Positions 26,015 to 34,303 of a stretch of 64,000 nucleotides of DNA are shown one piece after another (position 1 is the stretch's first letter; the number at the start of each line of letters is the position of its first letter). Position numbers and translations under genes: made by a program. The notes beneath the pieces were generated by a model that made no database searches, had not been told where the DNA came from, and worked only from the letters and a program-made list of their open reading frames with translations. The DNA is taken from positions 62,001-126,000 of the forward strand of contig CAJTFD010000008.1 in assembly GCA_910575625.1 (NCBI GenBank), given 5' to 3'. Source of the DNA: Clostridia bacterium (GTDB lineage Bacteria; Bacillota; Clostridia; Lachnospirales; Lachnospiraceae).

Positions 26015-26994
26015 TCCGTTTAAAATACATCGCGGGCGCCGTGTTTCGGATGCTCACCTTACTGGTCGCGGTCAGCATCCTGTCCTTTGTGTTGGTGGCC
26101 GCATCGCCCATCGATCCGCTGACGGCTTACATTGGGACAGATTCCACGCTGTCCCAGGAAGCCAAAGATAAGATCGCCGGACACTGGGGGCTGAACGACC
26201 CGCCCGCGCAGAGATTTACAGCCTGGGCGGGGAATTTCATAAAAGGCGACTGGGGCACATCCATTTCATTCAAAAAGCCCGTTAAAAAAGTGATCGGGGA
26301 GCGTTTCTCCTACTCAGTGGTCCTGATGCTGATCGCCTGGGCCGTCTCCGGGATCTTAGGGTTCCTGGCCGGTATCCTGGCCGCTGTGAAAAAAGGATCC
26401 GTCTGGGATAGACTGATCAAGACGTTCTGCCTGGCCTTACAGTCCGCGCCCACATTCTGGGTGGGGCTGCTGGTCTTAAGTCTCTTCGCGGTGCGTCTGG
26501 GATGGTTCCCGATCGGCCTGGCGGCGCCCATGGGAAAACTGGCAAAGGATGTGACGCTGACAGACCGGATCTACCACCTGATCCTGCCGGCTCTGACTCT
26601 GAGCGTACTCGGTATCAGTAAGATCACACTCTATACCCGTCAGAAACTGATCGAGATCATGAACAGTGATTTTATCCTCTTTGCGAAGGCAAGGGGGGAG
26701 AGTACCAGGCAGCTCGTATTGCGGCATGGACTCAGGAACATCGCCCTTCCGGCGGTCACAGTCCAGTTTGCGGCGTTCAGTGAGTTGTTTGGCGGCATCG
26801 CTCTGGCGGAATCCGTCTTTTCCTACCCGGGGATCGGGAGCGCGCTGACCACGGCGGGCCTGTCCGGCGATGTACCGCTGCTGTTGGGGATCGCGGTGTT
26901 CAGTGCGATATTTGTATTTGCGGGGAACCTGATCGCCAATCTTTTATATGGTATGTTGGATCCAAGGATAAAGGAGGGCCGGGAAATTGGATAA
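26011..26994 (+). CDS. ABC transporter permease, DppB/NikB type (second importer)
   Basis: A 327-residue permease that overlaps the binding-protein gene by 4 bp (atga). Typical DppB/NikB features are the N-terminal VLVAASPIDPLTAYIG and HWGLNDPPAQRFTAW, and the EAA-like loop SDFILFAKARGESTRQLVLRH. The C-terminal LLYGMLDPRIKEG is the usual family end. Its partner permease begins inside its 3' end. Confidence 0.92.
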   Translation: MIRLKYIAGAVFRMLTLLVAVSILSFVLVAASPIDPLTAYIGTDSTLSQEAKDKIAGHWGLNDPPAQRFTAWAGNFIKGDWGTSISFKKPVKKVIGERFSYSVVLMLIAWAVSGILGFLAGILAAVKKGSVWDRLIKTFCLALQSAPTFWVGLLVLSLFAVRLGWFPIGLAAPMGKLAKDVTLTDRIYHLILPALTLSVLGISKITLYTRQKLIEIMNSDFILFAKARGESTRQLVLRHGLRNIALPAVTVQFAAFSELFGGIALAESVFSYPGIGSALTTAGLSGDVPLLLGIAVFSAIFVFAGNLIANLLYGMLDPRIKEGREIG

Positions 26995-27832
26995 ATCGGA
27001 TATAAGAATGATACAATGGAATACACGGACGAAGATCATACTCTACATCATCCTGGCCTTTATCTATCTAGGCGGCGTCTTTATCTGGGGGCTTTTGATG
27101 GATTCGGAGGCGTATGCTGTGGATTACAGCGTAAAATTTTTACCGCCCTGCGCAGGGCATCTCTTTGGGACTGACTTCATGGGACGGGATATGCTGCTGC
27201 GCTGTGTGAAAGGACTCTCCACCAGTATCGTGATCGGTGTGCTGGCTTCAGCCGTCAGTTCCCTGATCGCGCTGGCGGCTGGGGTGGCGGCGGCTGTGAT
27301 CGGCGGGAGGCTGGATAGTTTTGTAAACTGGTGCATCGACCTGTGCATGGGTATGCCCCATCTGGTCCTGTTGATCCTGATCTCTTTTATGCTGGGGCGG
27401 GGGCTGAAAGGCGTGATGGTCGCTGTGGCGCTGACTCATTGGCCGGAGCTTACCCGGATCGTCCGGGCGGAGGTCCTGCAGATCCGTTCGGAACAGTATG
27501 TGCAGGCGGCTTACAGGCTGGGGAAGACAAAGCTCCAAGTCGCAAAGGAACATATCCTCCCCCATGTGCTGCCTGTGTATCTGATCGGAGTGATCTTATT
27601 GTTTCCCCATGCGATCATGCACGAGGCGTCGGTCACATTCCTGGGCTTTGGCCTGTCGGCGGAGGAGCCGGCTATCGGCGTGATCCTCTCGGAGTCGATG
27701 AAGCACATCGCCACGGGAAAATGGTGGCTGGCCCTGTTTCCGGGGATCATGCTGCTGGCGGCGATCATGCTCTTTGACGTGGTCGGAGAGAATTTAAAAA
27801 GACTGTTGAATCCGGGCAGCGGGAATGAATAG
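26987..27832 (+). CDS. ABC transporter permease, DppC/NikC type (second importer)
   Basis: A 281-residue permease. The FGTDFMGRDMLLRCVKG block is the DppC/NikC hallmark, followed by five membrane helices and an EAA loop at EQYVQAAYRLGKTKLQVAKEH. The start is read as TTG at 26987 because aaggaggg lies about 8 bp upstream; an ATG 21 bp later (27008) has no such site. It overlaps the previous gene by 8 bp, so translation is coupled. Confidence 0.9.
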   Translation: MDKSDIRMIQWNTRTKIILYIILAFIYLGGVFIWGLLMDSEAYAVDYSVKFLPPCAGHLFGTDFMGRDMLLRCVKGLSTSIVIGVLASAVSSLIALAAGVAAAVIGGRLDSFVNWCIDLCMGMPHLVLLILISFMLGRGLKGVMVAVALTHWPELTRIVRAEVLQIRSEQYVQAAYRLGKTKLQVAKEHILPHVLPVYLIGVILLFPHAIMHEASVTFLGFGLSAEEPAIGVILSESMKHIATGKWWLALFPGIMLLAAIMLFDVVGENLKRLLNPGSGNE

Positions 27833-27847
27833 GGAGGATAGGAGCTC

Positions 27848-28783
27848 ATGATGAAAGAAAAACAGGAAAAAGAGCCTCTTTTGGAGGTGTGTGACCTCAG
27901 CGTGTCTTTTAGTATGTACGGCAGAGGGCTGCAAAAAAGAAATCTGGAGGTCCTCCATAAGTTGAGCCTGTGTGTCCATCCGGGTGAGATCTTGGCTGTG
28001 GTGGGTTCCAGCGGTTCGGGAAAGAGCATCCTGGCCCATGCGGTCATGGGGATCTTGCCGGGAAATGCCCGCATGGAGGGAGAGATCTTCTACCGGGGGG
28101 AAAGGCTTGACGGAAAGCGGCAGGCTGCCCTGCGGGGAAAGGAGATCGCCTTTATCCCTCAGTCTGTGGACTATCTGGATCCATTGATGCGCGTAGACAG
28201 ACAGGTGATCGGGAGCCGGGGTACGAAGCGCAGACAGGAGGCGGCTTTCGGCCGTTACCATCTGGGCCGGGAAGTGGAGGCCATGTATCCCTTCCAGTTA
28301 TCCGGCGGTATGGCGCGGCGCGTCCTGATATCCACGGCAGTCATGGAGAGGGCCCGGCTGATCGTGGCCGATGAACCCACACCGGGGCTGGATGTGGAGA
28401 TGGCCATGGAGACACTGCAGAATTTCCGTGAGCTGGCGGACGAGGGATGTGCTGTGCTGCTGATCACCCATGACATAGACCTGGCTTTTGATGTGGCGGA
28501 CACGATCGCGGTCTTCTATGCAGGCACAACGGTGGAGAACGCGCCGGTGGCGGATTTCCTCGCGGGAAAAGAGGCGCTGCGCCATCCGTACAGTAAAGCT
28601 TTTATCGATGCCCTGCCACAGAATGGTTTTAAACCGATCGGGGGATCCCAGCCTTATGCGGGCAGTCTGCCCAAAGGATGTCTGTTTGCCGGGCGATGCT
28701 CTCTGCGCAGCAGCGACTGTGCAAAAGAGATCGCGATGGAGAAAATACGGGATGGGGAGGTGCGCTGTATCCATGCAACTTGA
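27848..28783 (+). CDS. ABC transporter ATP-binding protein, DppD/NikD type (second importer)
   Basis: A 311-residue ATPase. Walker A is GSSGSGKSI, the signature is LSGGMARRVLIST (unusual: MARR in place of the common QRQR), Walker B is LIVADEPTPGLD, and the switch histidine is in LITHDI. The oligo_HPY tail is present (SLPKGCLFAGRC followed by a second cysteine). The RBS gggaggatagga lies just before the ATG pair. It overlaps the second ATPase gene. Confidence 0.92.
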   Translation: MMKEKQEKEPLLEVCDLSVSFSMYGRGLQKRNLEVLHKLSLCVHPGEILAVVGSSGSGKSILAHAVMGILPGNARMEGEIFYRGERLDGKRQAALRGKEIAFIPQSVDYLDPLMRVDRQVIGSRGTKRRQEAAFGRYHLGREVEAMYPFQLSGGMARRVLISTAVMERARLIVADEPTPGLDVEMAMETLQNFRELADEGCAVLLITHDIDLAFDVADTIAVFYAGTTVENAPVADFLAGKEALRHPYSKAFIDALPQNGFKPIGGSQPYAGSLPKGCLFAGRCSLRSSDCAKEIAMEKIRDGEVRCIHAT

Positions 28784-29399
28784 ACCAAGACTTGAAGCAA
28801 AACACGTCAGCTTCCGATATCAGAAGAACAGCCCATGGATCCTCCGGGATGTGGATCTGAGCGTCCGGGCCGGGGAGAGGGTGGCGTTGGTCGGCCCTTC
28901 CGGATATGGCAAGAGCACACTGGCGAAGATCCTGGCCGGATATGCTGAGCCTGTGGAAGGGGAGGTGCTCTGGGATGGGGAGCCGCTGCCGAAAAAAGGG
29001 TTCTGCCCTGTGCAGATGATCGGCCAGCATCCGGAAAGAGCCGTCAATCCCCGGTGGAAGATGGCGCGGATCGTCAATGAAGGCGGACCGGTGGACGGAC
29101 AGGTCCTGCGGGATATGGGGATCGAGCAGGAGTGGATGAAGCGATGGCCGTCGGAACTTTCAGGCGGCGAGCTGCAGAGGTTCTGCATCGCCAGGGCGCT
29201 GGGACCCAGACTAAAATTCCTGATCTGCGATGAGATCAGCACCATGCTCGATGTGGTGACCCAGGCGCAGATCTGGCAGAAAGTACTGGAGGCGGCTGAA
29301 AAAGGCCATCTGGGGATGATCGTGGTCACCCACAATATGGCATTGGCCGAGCGGGTCTGTGAGCGGATCATAGAACTGCCGCGACTGGATCATCGATGA
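28773..29399 (+). CDS. ABC transporter ATP-binding protein, short NikE/DppF type (second importer)
   Basis: A 208-residue ATPase. Walker A GPSGYGKST, signature LSGGELQRFCIARAL, Walker B FLICDEISTMLD and switch histidine in VVTHNM are all present. The ATG at 28773 overlaps the previous gene by 11 bp and is where recognisable ABC sequence begins; the open frame upstream is an overlap of the other ATPase gene. At 208 residues it is about 100 shorter than the DppF in the first importer and lacks the C-terminal oligo_HPY region, resembling NikE-like short subunits. Confidence 0.88.
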   Translation: MQLEPRLEAKHVSFRYQKNSPWILRDVDLSVRAGERVALVGPSGYGKSTLAKILAGYAEPVEGEVLWDGEPLPKKGFCPVQMIGQHPERAVNPRWKMARIVNEGGPVDGQVLRDMGIEQEWMKRWPSELSGGELQRFCIARALGPRLKFLICDEISTMLDVVTQAQIWQKVLEAAEKGHLGMIVVTHNMALAERVCERIIELPRLDHR

Positions 29400-29481
29400 G
29401 CCGAAAATGAGAACGGCCGCAGCGGATAGGGTGGATGGATAAAGACAGACAGGACATGGTCTGTATAAAAGGTTTTTTCAG

Positions 29482-29518
29482 GAGAGCACGGACGGGGATG
29501 AGAGCCGGGCTCTCTTTA
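29482..29518 (+). terminator. Weak terminator after second importer operon
   Basis: gagagc (29482-29487) pairs with gctctc (29509-29514) and is followed by ttta. The rest of the 29400-29626 gap shows nothing. Confidence 0.35.
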
Positions 29519-29626
29519 TGTATGTATAAATTGAATGAGATTGGCGGGGTTCCTTCCCAGAAAAGGAAAATATAAATAGATCTCTCCCTTCAGATCCATC
29601 AACCTGCACAAGATCATAAAAAATCC

Positions 29627-29680
29627 TTGACACTTTTTGTAAACACGTTTACAATACAGATAAAAATAAACATGTTTACA
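29627..29680 (+). promoter_or_regulatory. Promoter with two tandem operators for the mttB-like operon
   Basis: TTGACA (29627-29632), 17 bp, TACAAT (29650-29655). A dyad TGTAAACACGTTTACA (29638-29653) fills the spacer and touches the -10. A second, AATAAACATGTTTACA (29665-29680), lies around the start point; their centres are 27 bp apart. This placement means repression. The TetR-type gene downstream is the obvious candidate, though LacI-type binding cannot be excluded. Confidence 0.75.
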
Positions 29681-29716
29681 TTTTTCAAAGGATCATAGAT
29701 CAAGGAGGATGAAAGG

Positions 29717-30655
29717 ATGAGAGACAAAAACAGACCGCTGCGGCTGGGTATGCATACTTATACGCTCCATTTCTTCGGGCTGGGGGAGAGCTGGGGATTT
29801 GGCAAAGATCATTTTTTTGAGCAGACCATGTCTTTGTATGAACTGATGGACAGAGCGGAAAAATGGGAGCTGGACGGCCTTCAGATCACAAAAGTAGACC
29901 TTTTGACAACGGCGGAGAGAGATCATTTCTTTGCAGACAATCTGAAAAAAGTCGCGCAGGCGGCGAAAGACCACGGTCTTTTCCTGGAATTTAACTCTTC
30001 ATTCCAGGCGGGCAGCGATTCGCGTGTAAACTGCACGGTCAAGGAAGCGCTGCAGATCGGGCATGACCTGGATGCCGAACTGGTAAAATTCAGCCTGGAT
30101 ATCATCCGGCCCCGGGAGCTCTACGGCTCCTGCATGCATCCGGATGTCATGCGCCAGATGGCTGACAGATACGACGAGTTCAAGGGAGCGATCCCCATGA
30201 TCGAGGAGTTCGGGATGCAGATCGCCATTGAAAATCACACCGATACTTTCGCGGATGAGATCCTATGGATCGTGGAGAAGTTGGGCCATCCGCTGATCGG
30301 TACATGCGTGGATACTATGAATCCTCTGCAGGTGATCGAAAACCCATATTACGCCATGGAACGCATGCTGCCGCAGGCATACTGCTGCCATTTCAGCGAT
30401 GACATCATCGTTGTGGATCCCCTTGGCGTACATGATATCGGCGCGGCACACGGACAGGGATCCATGGACTGCCCGAAAATGGTAGCGCAGATCCGTGAAA
30501 AATCTCCCATGGATAAGATCATCTTTGAAAATGAGATCGCATTCAAGAGCCTGGATGAACCGATCGAGGAGGCCAGGGCCAGGGAACTTGAGGCATGTGA
30601 AGAGAGCGTGCGCTATCTGCGCGATGTATTGAAACTGGGTGTGAGGAACAGATAA
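29717..30655 (+). CDS. Sugar phosphate isomerase/epimerase family protein (TIM barrel)
   Basis: A 312-residue xylose-isomerase-like TIM barrel. The expected metal ligands are visible: E in IAIENHTD, D in TCVDTMN, H in CCHFSDD and E in IIFENEI. The family covers isomerases, epimerases and lyases; a sugar substrate is not certain. It is the first gene of a two-gene unit with the MttB homologue (25-bp gap) under a repressed promoter, so it may process the demethylated product or a sugar-linked amine. The RBS caaggagg is strong. Confidence 0.88.
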   Translation: MRDKNRPLRLGMHTYTLHFFGLGESWGFGKDHFFEQTMSLYELMDRAEKWELDGLQITKVDLLTTAERDHFFADNLKKVAQAAKDHGLFLEFNSSFQAGSDSRVNCTVKEALQIGHDLDAELVKFSLDIIRPRELYGSCMHPDVMRQMADRYDEFKGAIPMIEEFGMQIAIENHTDTFADEILWIVEKLGHPLIGTCVDTMNPLQVIENPYYAMERMLPQAYCCHFSDDIIVVDPLGVHDIGAAHGQGSMDCPKMVAQIREKSPMDKIIFENEIAFKSLDEPIEEARARELEACEESVRYLRDVLKLGVRNR

Positions 30656-30680
30656 ACATTGAACGATCAGGAGGTTAGAT

Positions 30681-32072
30681 ATGACAAGAGAACAGATGAT
30701 CCATCAGGCTGCTATGGAGATCATGCAGGAAGTGGGCGTACGGATCCATAACGAGAAAGCGACCGGTATCTTAAAGGAAAACGGTATAAAGGTCGAAGGC
30801 AACATCGCGTATTTTACAGAAGAGCAGGTGATGCACTGGGTAAAAAAGGCACCGGAGTCTTTTACCATCTACGCCAGGGATCCCAAATACGATACCGTGA
30901 TCGGCGGGGACCACATCAATCCGGCGCCCACCTACGGATGTGCGTTCATTGACGACTGGGACGGGAACCGCCGCACCGGGACGATGGACGATTATATCAA
31001 ATGCCTAAAGCTGGTCCACGCGGAGGAGAGCTATACCTTAAACGGCGGCATCATGATCCAGCCCTCGGATGTACCGGAGGACAGCGCGGCACTCAATATG
31101 TTCTATGCCACCCTGCGTTATTCCGATAAAGCGATCCTGCTCCCCACCGGTATGAAAGAAGAGATGGAGCTGATCTTGGAAGCGGGCTGTGAGTTTTTCG
31201 GCGGCAAGGAAGCCATGATCGAAAAACCGCGGATGATCGCGCTGATCAACACAGTCTCCCCGCTGGCACTGGATGAGCGTATGCTGGACTGTCTGATGCT
31301 GCTGGCCGAATATGGGCAGCCCGCGATCCTCTGCCCGGCCGCGATGCTGGGCGCCACAGGCTCTCTCTCCATGGCCGGGACCCTCGCCAGCGGTGCAGCC
31401 GAGAGTTTGGCAGGTATCGTTTTGGCCCAGATGATCCGCCCCGGGACGCCTGTTGTCTTCGGCGTACAGTCCACAGCCGCAGACATGCGCGGCGGGATCG
31501 CATTTGCCTGTGCCGCGCCGGAAGGGACCCTCATGCAGGGATTCGGAAATGATCTGGCCAGATCCTACGGCCTGCCCTCCAGAGGCGGCGGATGCCAGAC
31601 AGACGCGCCGGTCATCAACTGCCAGGCAGGCTATGAATCCATGCTGACCTTCTCCAGCGCCTACCGCCATGGGATCAACCTGATCTTAGAGGCCGGAGGC
31701 GTGATGGACAGTGTAAACGCCACGTCATTTGAAAAAATGATCATTGATTTCGAGATCATCCGTCAGGTAAGAGCATCTTTTACCCCCATTGAAGTCAATG
31801 AAGAGACATTGAACCTGGAAGAGATAAAAGAGATCGGACATGACGGCAGCTTCGTGACAGCAGATTACACGCTGGAAAATTTCAGCGATCTGTACGCACC
31901 TCGTGTGGGCGCCCGCAACGCCTCGGATCCTTCTTATTTTAAAGCCAGCATAGACAGGGAAATGGAACGGCTCCTGGAAAGATATGAAGAGGCACAGCCG
32001 ATATTAGATGAGGAGGCGTTCGGCCGGGTGAGATCCATATTGGAAAGATCTGGCGCAAAGATTGTGGAGTGA
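30681..32072 (+). CDS. MttB-family (trimethylamine methyltransferase-like) protein without pyrrolysine
   Basis: A 463-residue protein of the MttB superfamily. The N-terminal RIHNEKATGILKENGIKVEG and AYFTEEQVMHWVKKAPESF, and the barrel part AILCPAAMLGATGSLSMAGTL, are typical. The frame contains no amber codon, so it is a non-pyrrolysine member. Characterised relatives in Clostridia-like bacteria demethylate glycine betaine, proline betaine, carnitine or butyrobetaine, passing the methyl group to a corrinoid protein. No corrinoid protein or MtqA-like partner is encoded within this window. The substrate is unknown, most probably a quaternary amine. Confidence 0.9.
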   Translation: MTREQMIHQAAMEIMQEVGVRIHNEKATGILKENGIKVEGNIAYFTEEQVMHWVKKAPESFTIYARDPKYDTVIGGDHINPAPTYGCAFIDDWDGNRRTGTMDDYIKCLKLVHAEESYTLNGGIMIQPSDVPEDSAALNMFYATLRYSDKAILLPTGMKEEMELILEAGCEFFGGKEAMIEKPRMIALINTVSPLALDERMLDCLMLLAEYGQPAILCPAAMLGATGSLSMAGTLASGAAESLAGIVLAQMIRPGTPVVFGVQSTAADMRGGIAFACAAPEGTLMQGFGNDLARSYGLPSRGGGCQTDAPVINCQAGYESMLTFSSAYRHGINLILEAGGVMDSVNATSFEKMIIDFEIIRQVRASFTPIEVNEETLNLEEIKEIGHDGSFVTADYTLENFSDLYAPRVGARNASDPSYFKASIDREMERLLERYEEAQPILDEEAFGRVRSILERSGAKIVE

Positions 32073-32081
32073 TCCTTTGTC

Positions 32082-32110
32082 TTGACGGGCAGTTTTAAAT
32101 AAGGTAGTAT
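32082..32110 (+). promoter_or_regulatory. Promoter of TetR-type gene
   Basis: TTGACG (32082-32087), 17 bp, TAGTAT (32105-32110), about 70 bp before the start codon. No copy of the tandem operator is seen here, so autoregulation is not evident. Confidence 0.6.
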
Positions 32111-32180
32111 TTCTTTGAAAAGTTAATGTGTCTACATATCAAATGACCGTGCCTGCAAGCATTGAATGAGTATGTAGTAT

Positions 32181-32840
32181 ATGGCTGCCTATGAAAAAGG
32201 AAATGAGACAAAACGACGCTTGATCATGTCGATGTATAATAAATTAAAGGTACAGGATGCTTCAGCGATCACCGTGCGGGGACTGGCAAAGGAAACGGGC
32301 TGTTCCCCGGCGGCCCTGTACCGTCATTTTGAAAGTTTTGAATATCTGATCGTCCTTGGCGCGATGAAATTTTTCATCGACTACATGACCGAATATGGTC
32401 AGTTGATGGATTCCGAGAGCGACCGGATGGAATTTTATATCAAGGGATGGGAATTATTTAACCGCTATGCGTTTGAACGGCCGGACCTGTATTACCGGCT
32501 CTTATGGGGATCTTATAATAAGCGGTTTTCGGATGCACTGGAAGAATATTTTGAGCTGTTTCCGATCACGGGGTCGGAGCGGCATCCGGCATATTTTTAT
32601 ATCCTGTTATTTACGGAGAACATCCAGGAGAGGGATCTTTTGATGCTGAAACGGGCGGTGGACCACAACCTGTTATCGTATGACGATGCGGTCTATTTCA
32701 GTATCTCAAATACCCTGATCGTCAAGGGGATGCTCGAGACATATATGGACCGTGACCTGGAGAGCAGGAAACGCGGTGAGCAGGAGTGCAACCGACTGCT
32801 TTTGAAAAATCTTGAAAAAGTCTATGTTCGGGAAGAGTAA
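32181..32840 (+). CDS. TetR/AcrR-family transcriptional regulator
   Basis: A 219-residue regulator with the N-terminal TetR helix-turn-helix (SAITVRGLAKETGCSPAALYRHFESFEYLI, shown as family words ITVRGLAKETG and AALYRHF). The C-terminal ligand domain is helical and not matched to a known subclass. It sits between the MttB-like gene and the two transporters, so it most likely controls this locus by binding the tandem dyads at 29638-29680. The start has no clear ribosome site; the ATG at 32181 gives a normal N-terminal arm. Confidence 0.88.
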   Translation: MAAYEKGNETKRRLIMSMYNKLKVQDASAITVRGLAKETGCSPAALYRHFESFEYLIVLGAMKFFIDYMTEYGQLMDSESDRMEFYIKGWELFNRYAFERPDLYYRLLWGSYNKRFSDALEEYFELFPITGSERHPAYFYILLFTENIQERDLLMLKRAVDHNLLSYDDAVYFSISNTLIVKGMLETYMDRDLESRKRGEQECNRLLLKNLEKVYVREE

Positions 32841-32888
32841 AGGCTTTAAAGATAAGGAGGGAAAAAGATCATTTGATCCAGATTGCAG

Positions 32889-32914
32889 GCCAGCGGACAC
32901 ATTAGCTGGCTTTT
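32889..32914 (+). terminator. Terminator after TetR-type gene
   Basis: gccagc (32889-32894) pairs with gctggc (32905-32910), followed by tttt. A weak operator-like sequence (gtgaacgtgttagc) follows at 32924-32937. Confidence 0.65.
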
Positions 32915-32977
32915 GCCCAAAAAGTGAACGTGTTAGCGAAAAATCATAGGTTTTTGGGATAAAAGAGGAGGTTTTCT

Positions 32978-34297
32978 ATGGTCATCACAGGCAAAAAACG
33001 ATGGGTGGTGCTGATCATGGTATCTATACTGGCAGGGGTCATGGTGTATGTGCCTTTCCTGCGTTATAGTTATTATGATCAGATGGTCCTGCTGTTTTCT
33101 GAATATAAACAGGTCGCATCTGCGTCCAATGTAAATGAGTTTATCGGTGATTTTAGTTTCTGGTTCGGTCTGATCTGTACGATCGGGTATCCGATCGGCG
33201 GCGTCATGGTGGACCGGTTTGGTGAAAAATGGCTGCTGATCATCGGCGCTGTCATGATGGGGGCCTGTTCCTTCTGGTTTGGTCTGGTCCCGGGGCGGAT
33301 GTCCATCATCATCATCCATGCCCTGTACGGCATCGGCACCAGTTTCTTTATCTGGAATGCTTTTCTGAAAACGACCCGTAAGATGGGGACGGCTTCGGAA
33401 CAGGGATCCATGTTCTCAAGCTCTGAGTTTGTGCGTGCGATCGTGGGTATGCTCCTCGGTTTTCTCGGCGTAGCATTGTTAGACCGCGCGATCATGCCCG
33501 GCAATACCACAGACCTGCAGACTCTGGGCGCGCAGTGGAGGAATATGCTGTTTTTTAACGGCGCGTTGTTCATGATACTGGCTGTGGCTGTATTCTTCGT
33601 GATCCCTAACAACATTATCGGGGCCGAAGAAGCGGAGCTTGCGGCATCCGGGAGCGCTGCGCCTTCACAGGAGAAGCTGTCTGCCGCTTCTGTACTCAAA
33701 GTGCTGAAAATGCCCGGCACGTGGCTTTTGTCCCTGCTGATCTTCTTCTGCTTCTCCTTTACATCGGCGGCGAATGGATATCTGGGGCCTTATACCGTGA
33801 ATGTCCTTGGGATTTCCCAGACACAGGCGAGTACATTTGCCGTCATCCGTAATTACATCATCGCCGGGCTTGCCACACTGGCGATCGGCTTCATCGCAGA
33901 TAAGATCGGATCCAAGGTAAAGACATTGGGATATTATCTCGCGGTGGCAACTGTATTGACGGTCGCTGTCATATTTACAAAAAATGCCATGCTCCTCTGC
34001 GCTGCCATAACTTTTGTATTTGCGGTCGTCTATACAGGTATGCGGGGGATCTATTTCGCGACCCTGGGCGAGGTGGGCATCCCGCTCTCCCTGACAGGTG
34101 TCGCCACCGGTGTGATCTCCCTGATCTGTTATCTGCCGGATGTCTATTTTGCAAAACTGGCCGGGATCTGGCTGGATAGATATGGGGACCACGGCTATGA
34201 CCTGATCTGGTACTGGGTGATCGGCTGCGGGATCTTAGGGATCCTGGTGGCGTTTATCACGGTCCGTTACTCGAAGAAGCTGCAGGAAGAAGTGTGA
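32978..34297 (+). CDS. Major facilitator superfamily transporter
   Basis: A 439-residue protein with about 12 membrane segments and the MFS motif between helices 2 and 3 (GGVMVDRFGEKW). The family (nitrate/OFA-like members included) moves small anions or organic solutes. Its position after the MttB homologue and TetR gene suggests it imports the methylated substrate or exports a product. The RBS aaaagaggagg is strong. It is followed after 6 bp by a sodium symporter gene. Confidence 0.88.
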   Translation: MVITGKKRWVVLIMVSILAGVMVYVPFLRYSYYDQMVLLFSEYKQVASASNVNEFIGDFSFWFGLICTIGYPIGGVMVDRFGEKWLLIIGAVMMGACSFWFGLVPGRMSIIIIHALYGIGTSFFIWNAFLKTTRKMGTASEQGSMFSSSEFVRAIVGMLLGFLGVALLDRAIMPGNTTDLQTLGAQWRNMLFFNGALFMILAVAVFFVIPNNIIGAEEAELAASGSAAPSQEKLSAASVLKVLKMPGTWLLSLLIFFCFSFTSAANGYLGPYTVNVLGISQTQASTFAVIRNYIIAGLATLAIGFIADKIGSKVKTLGYYLAVATVLTVAVIFTKNAMLLCAAITFVFAVVYTGMRGIYFATLGEVGIPLSLTGVATGVISLICYLPDVYFAKLAGIWLDRYGDHGYDLIWYWVIGCGILGILVAFITVRYSKKLQEEV

Positions 34298-34303
34298 TCG
34301 CGG

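Noticed and set aside
30681..32072. Possible pyrrolysine-containing methyltransferase
   Set aside because: The MttB-like frame has no in-frame TAG and no pyl genes are seen; it is a non-pyrrolysine member.
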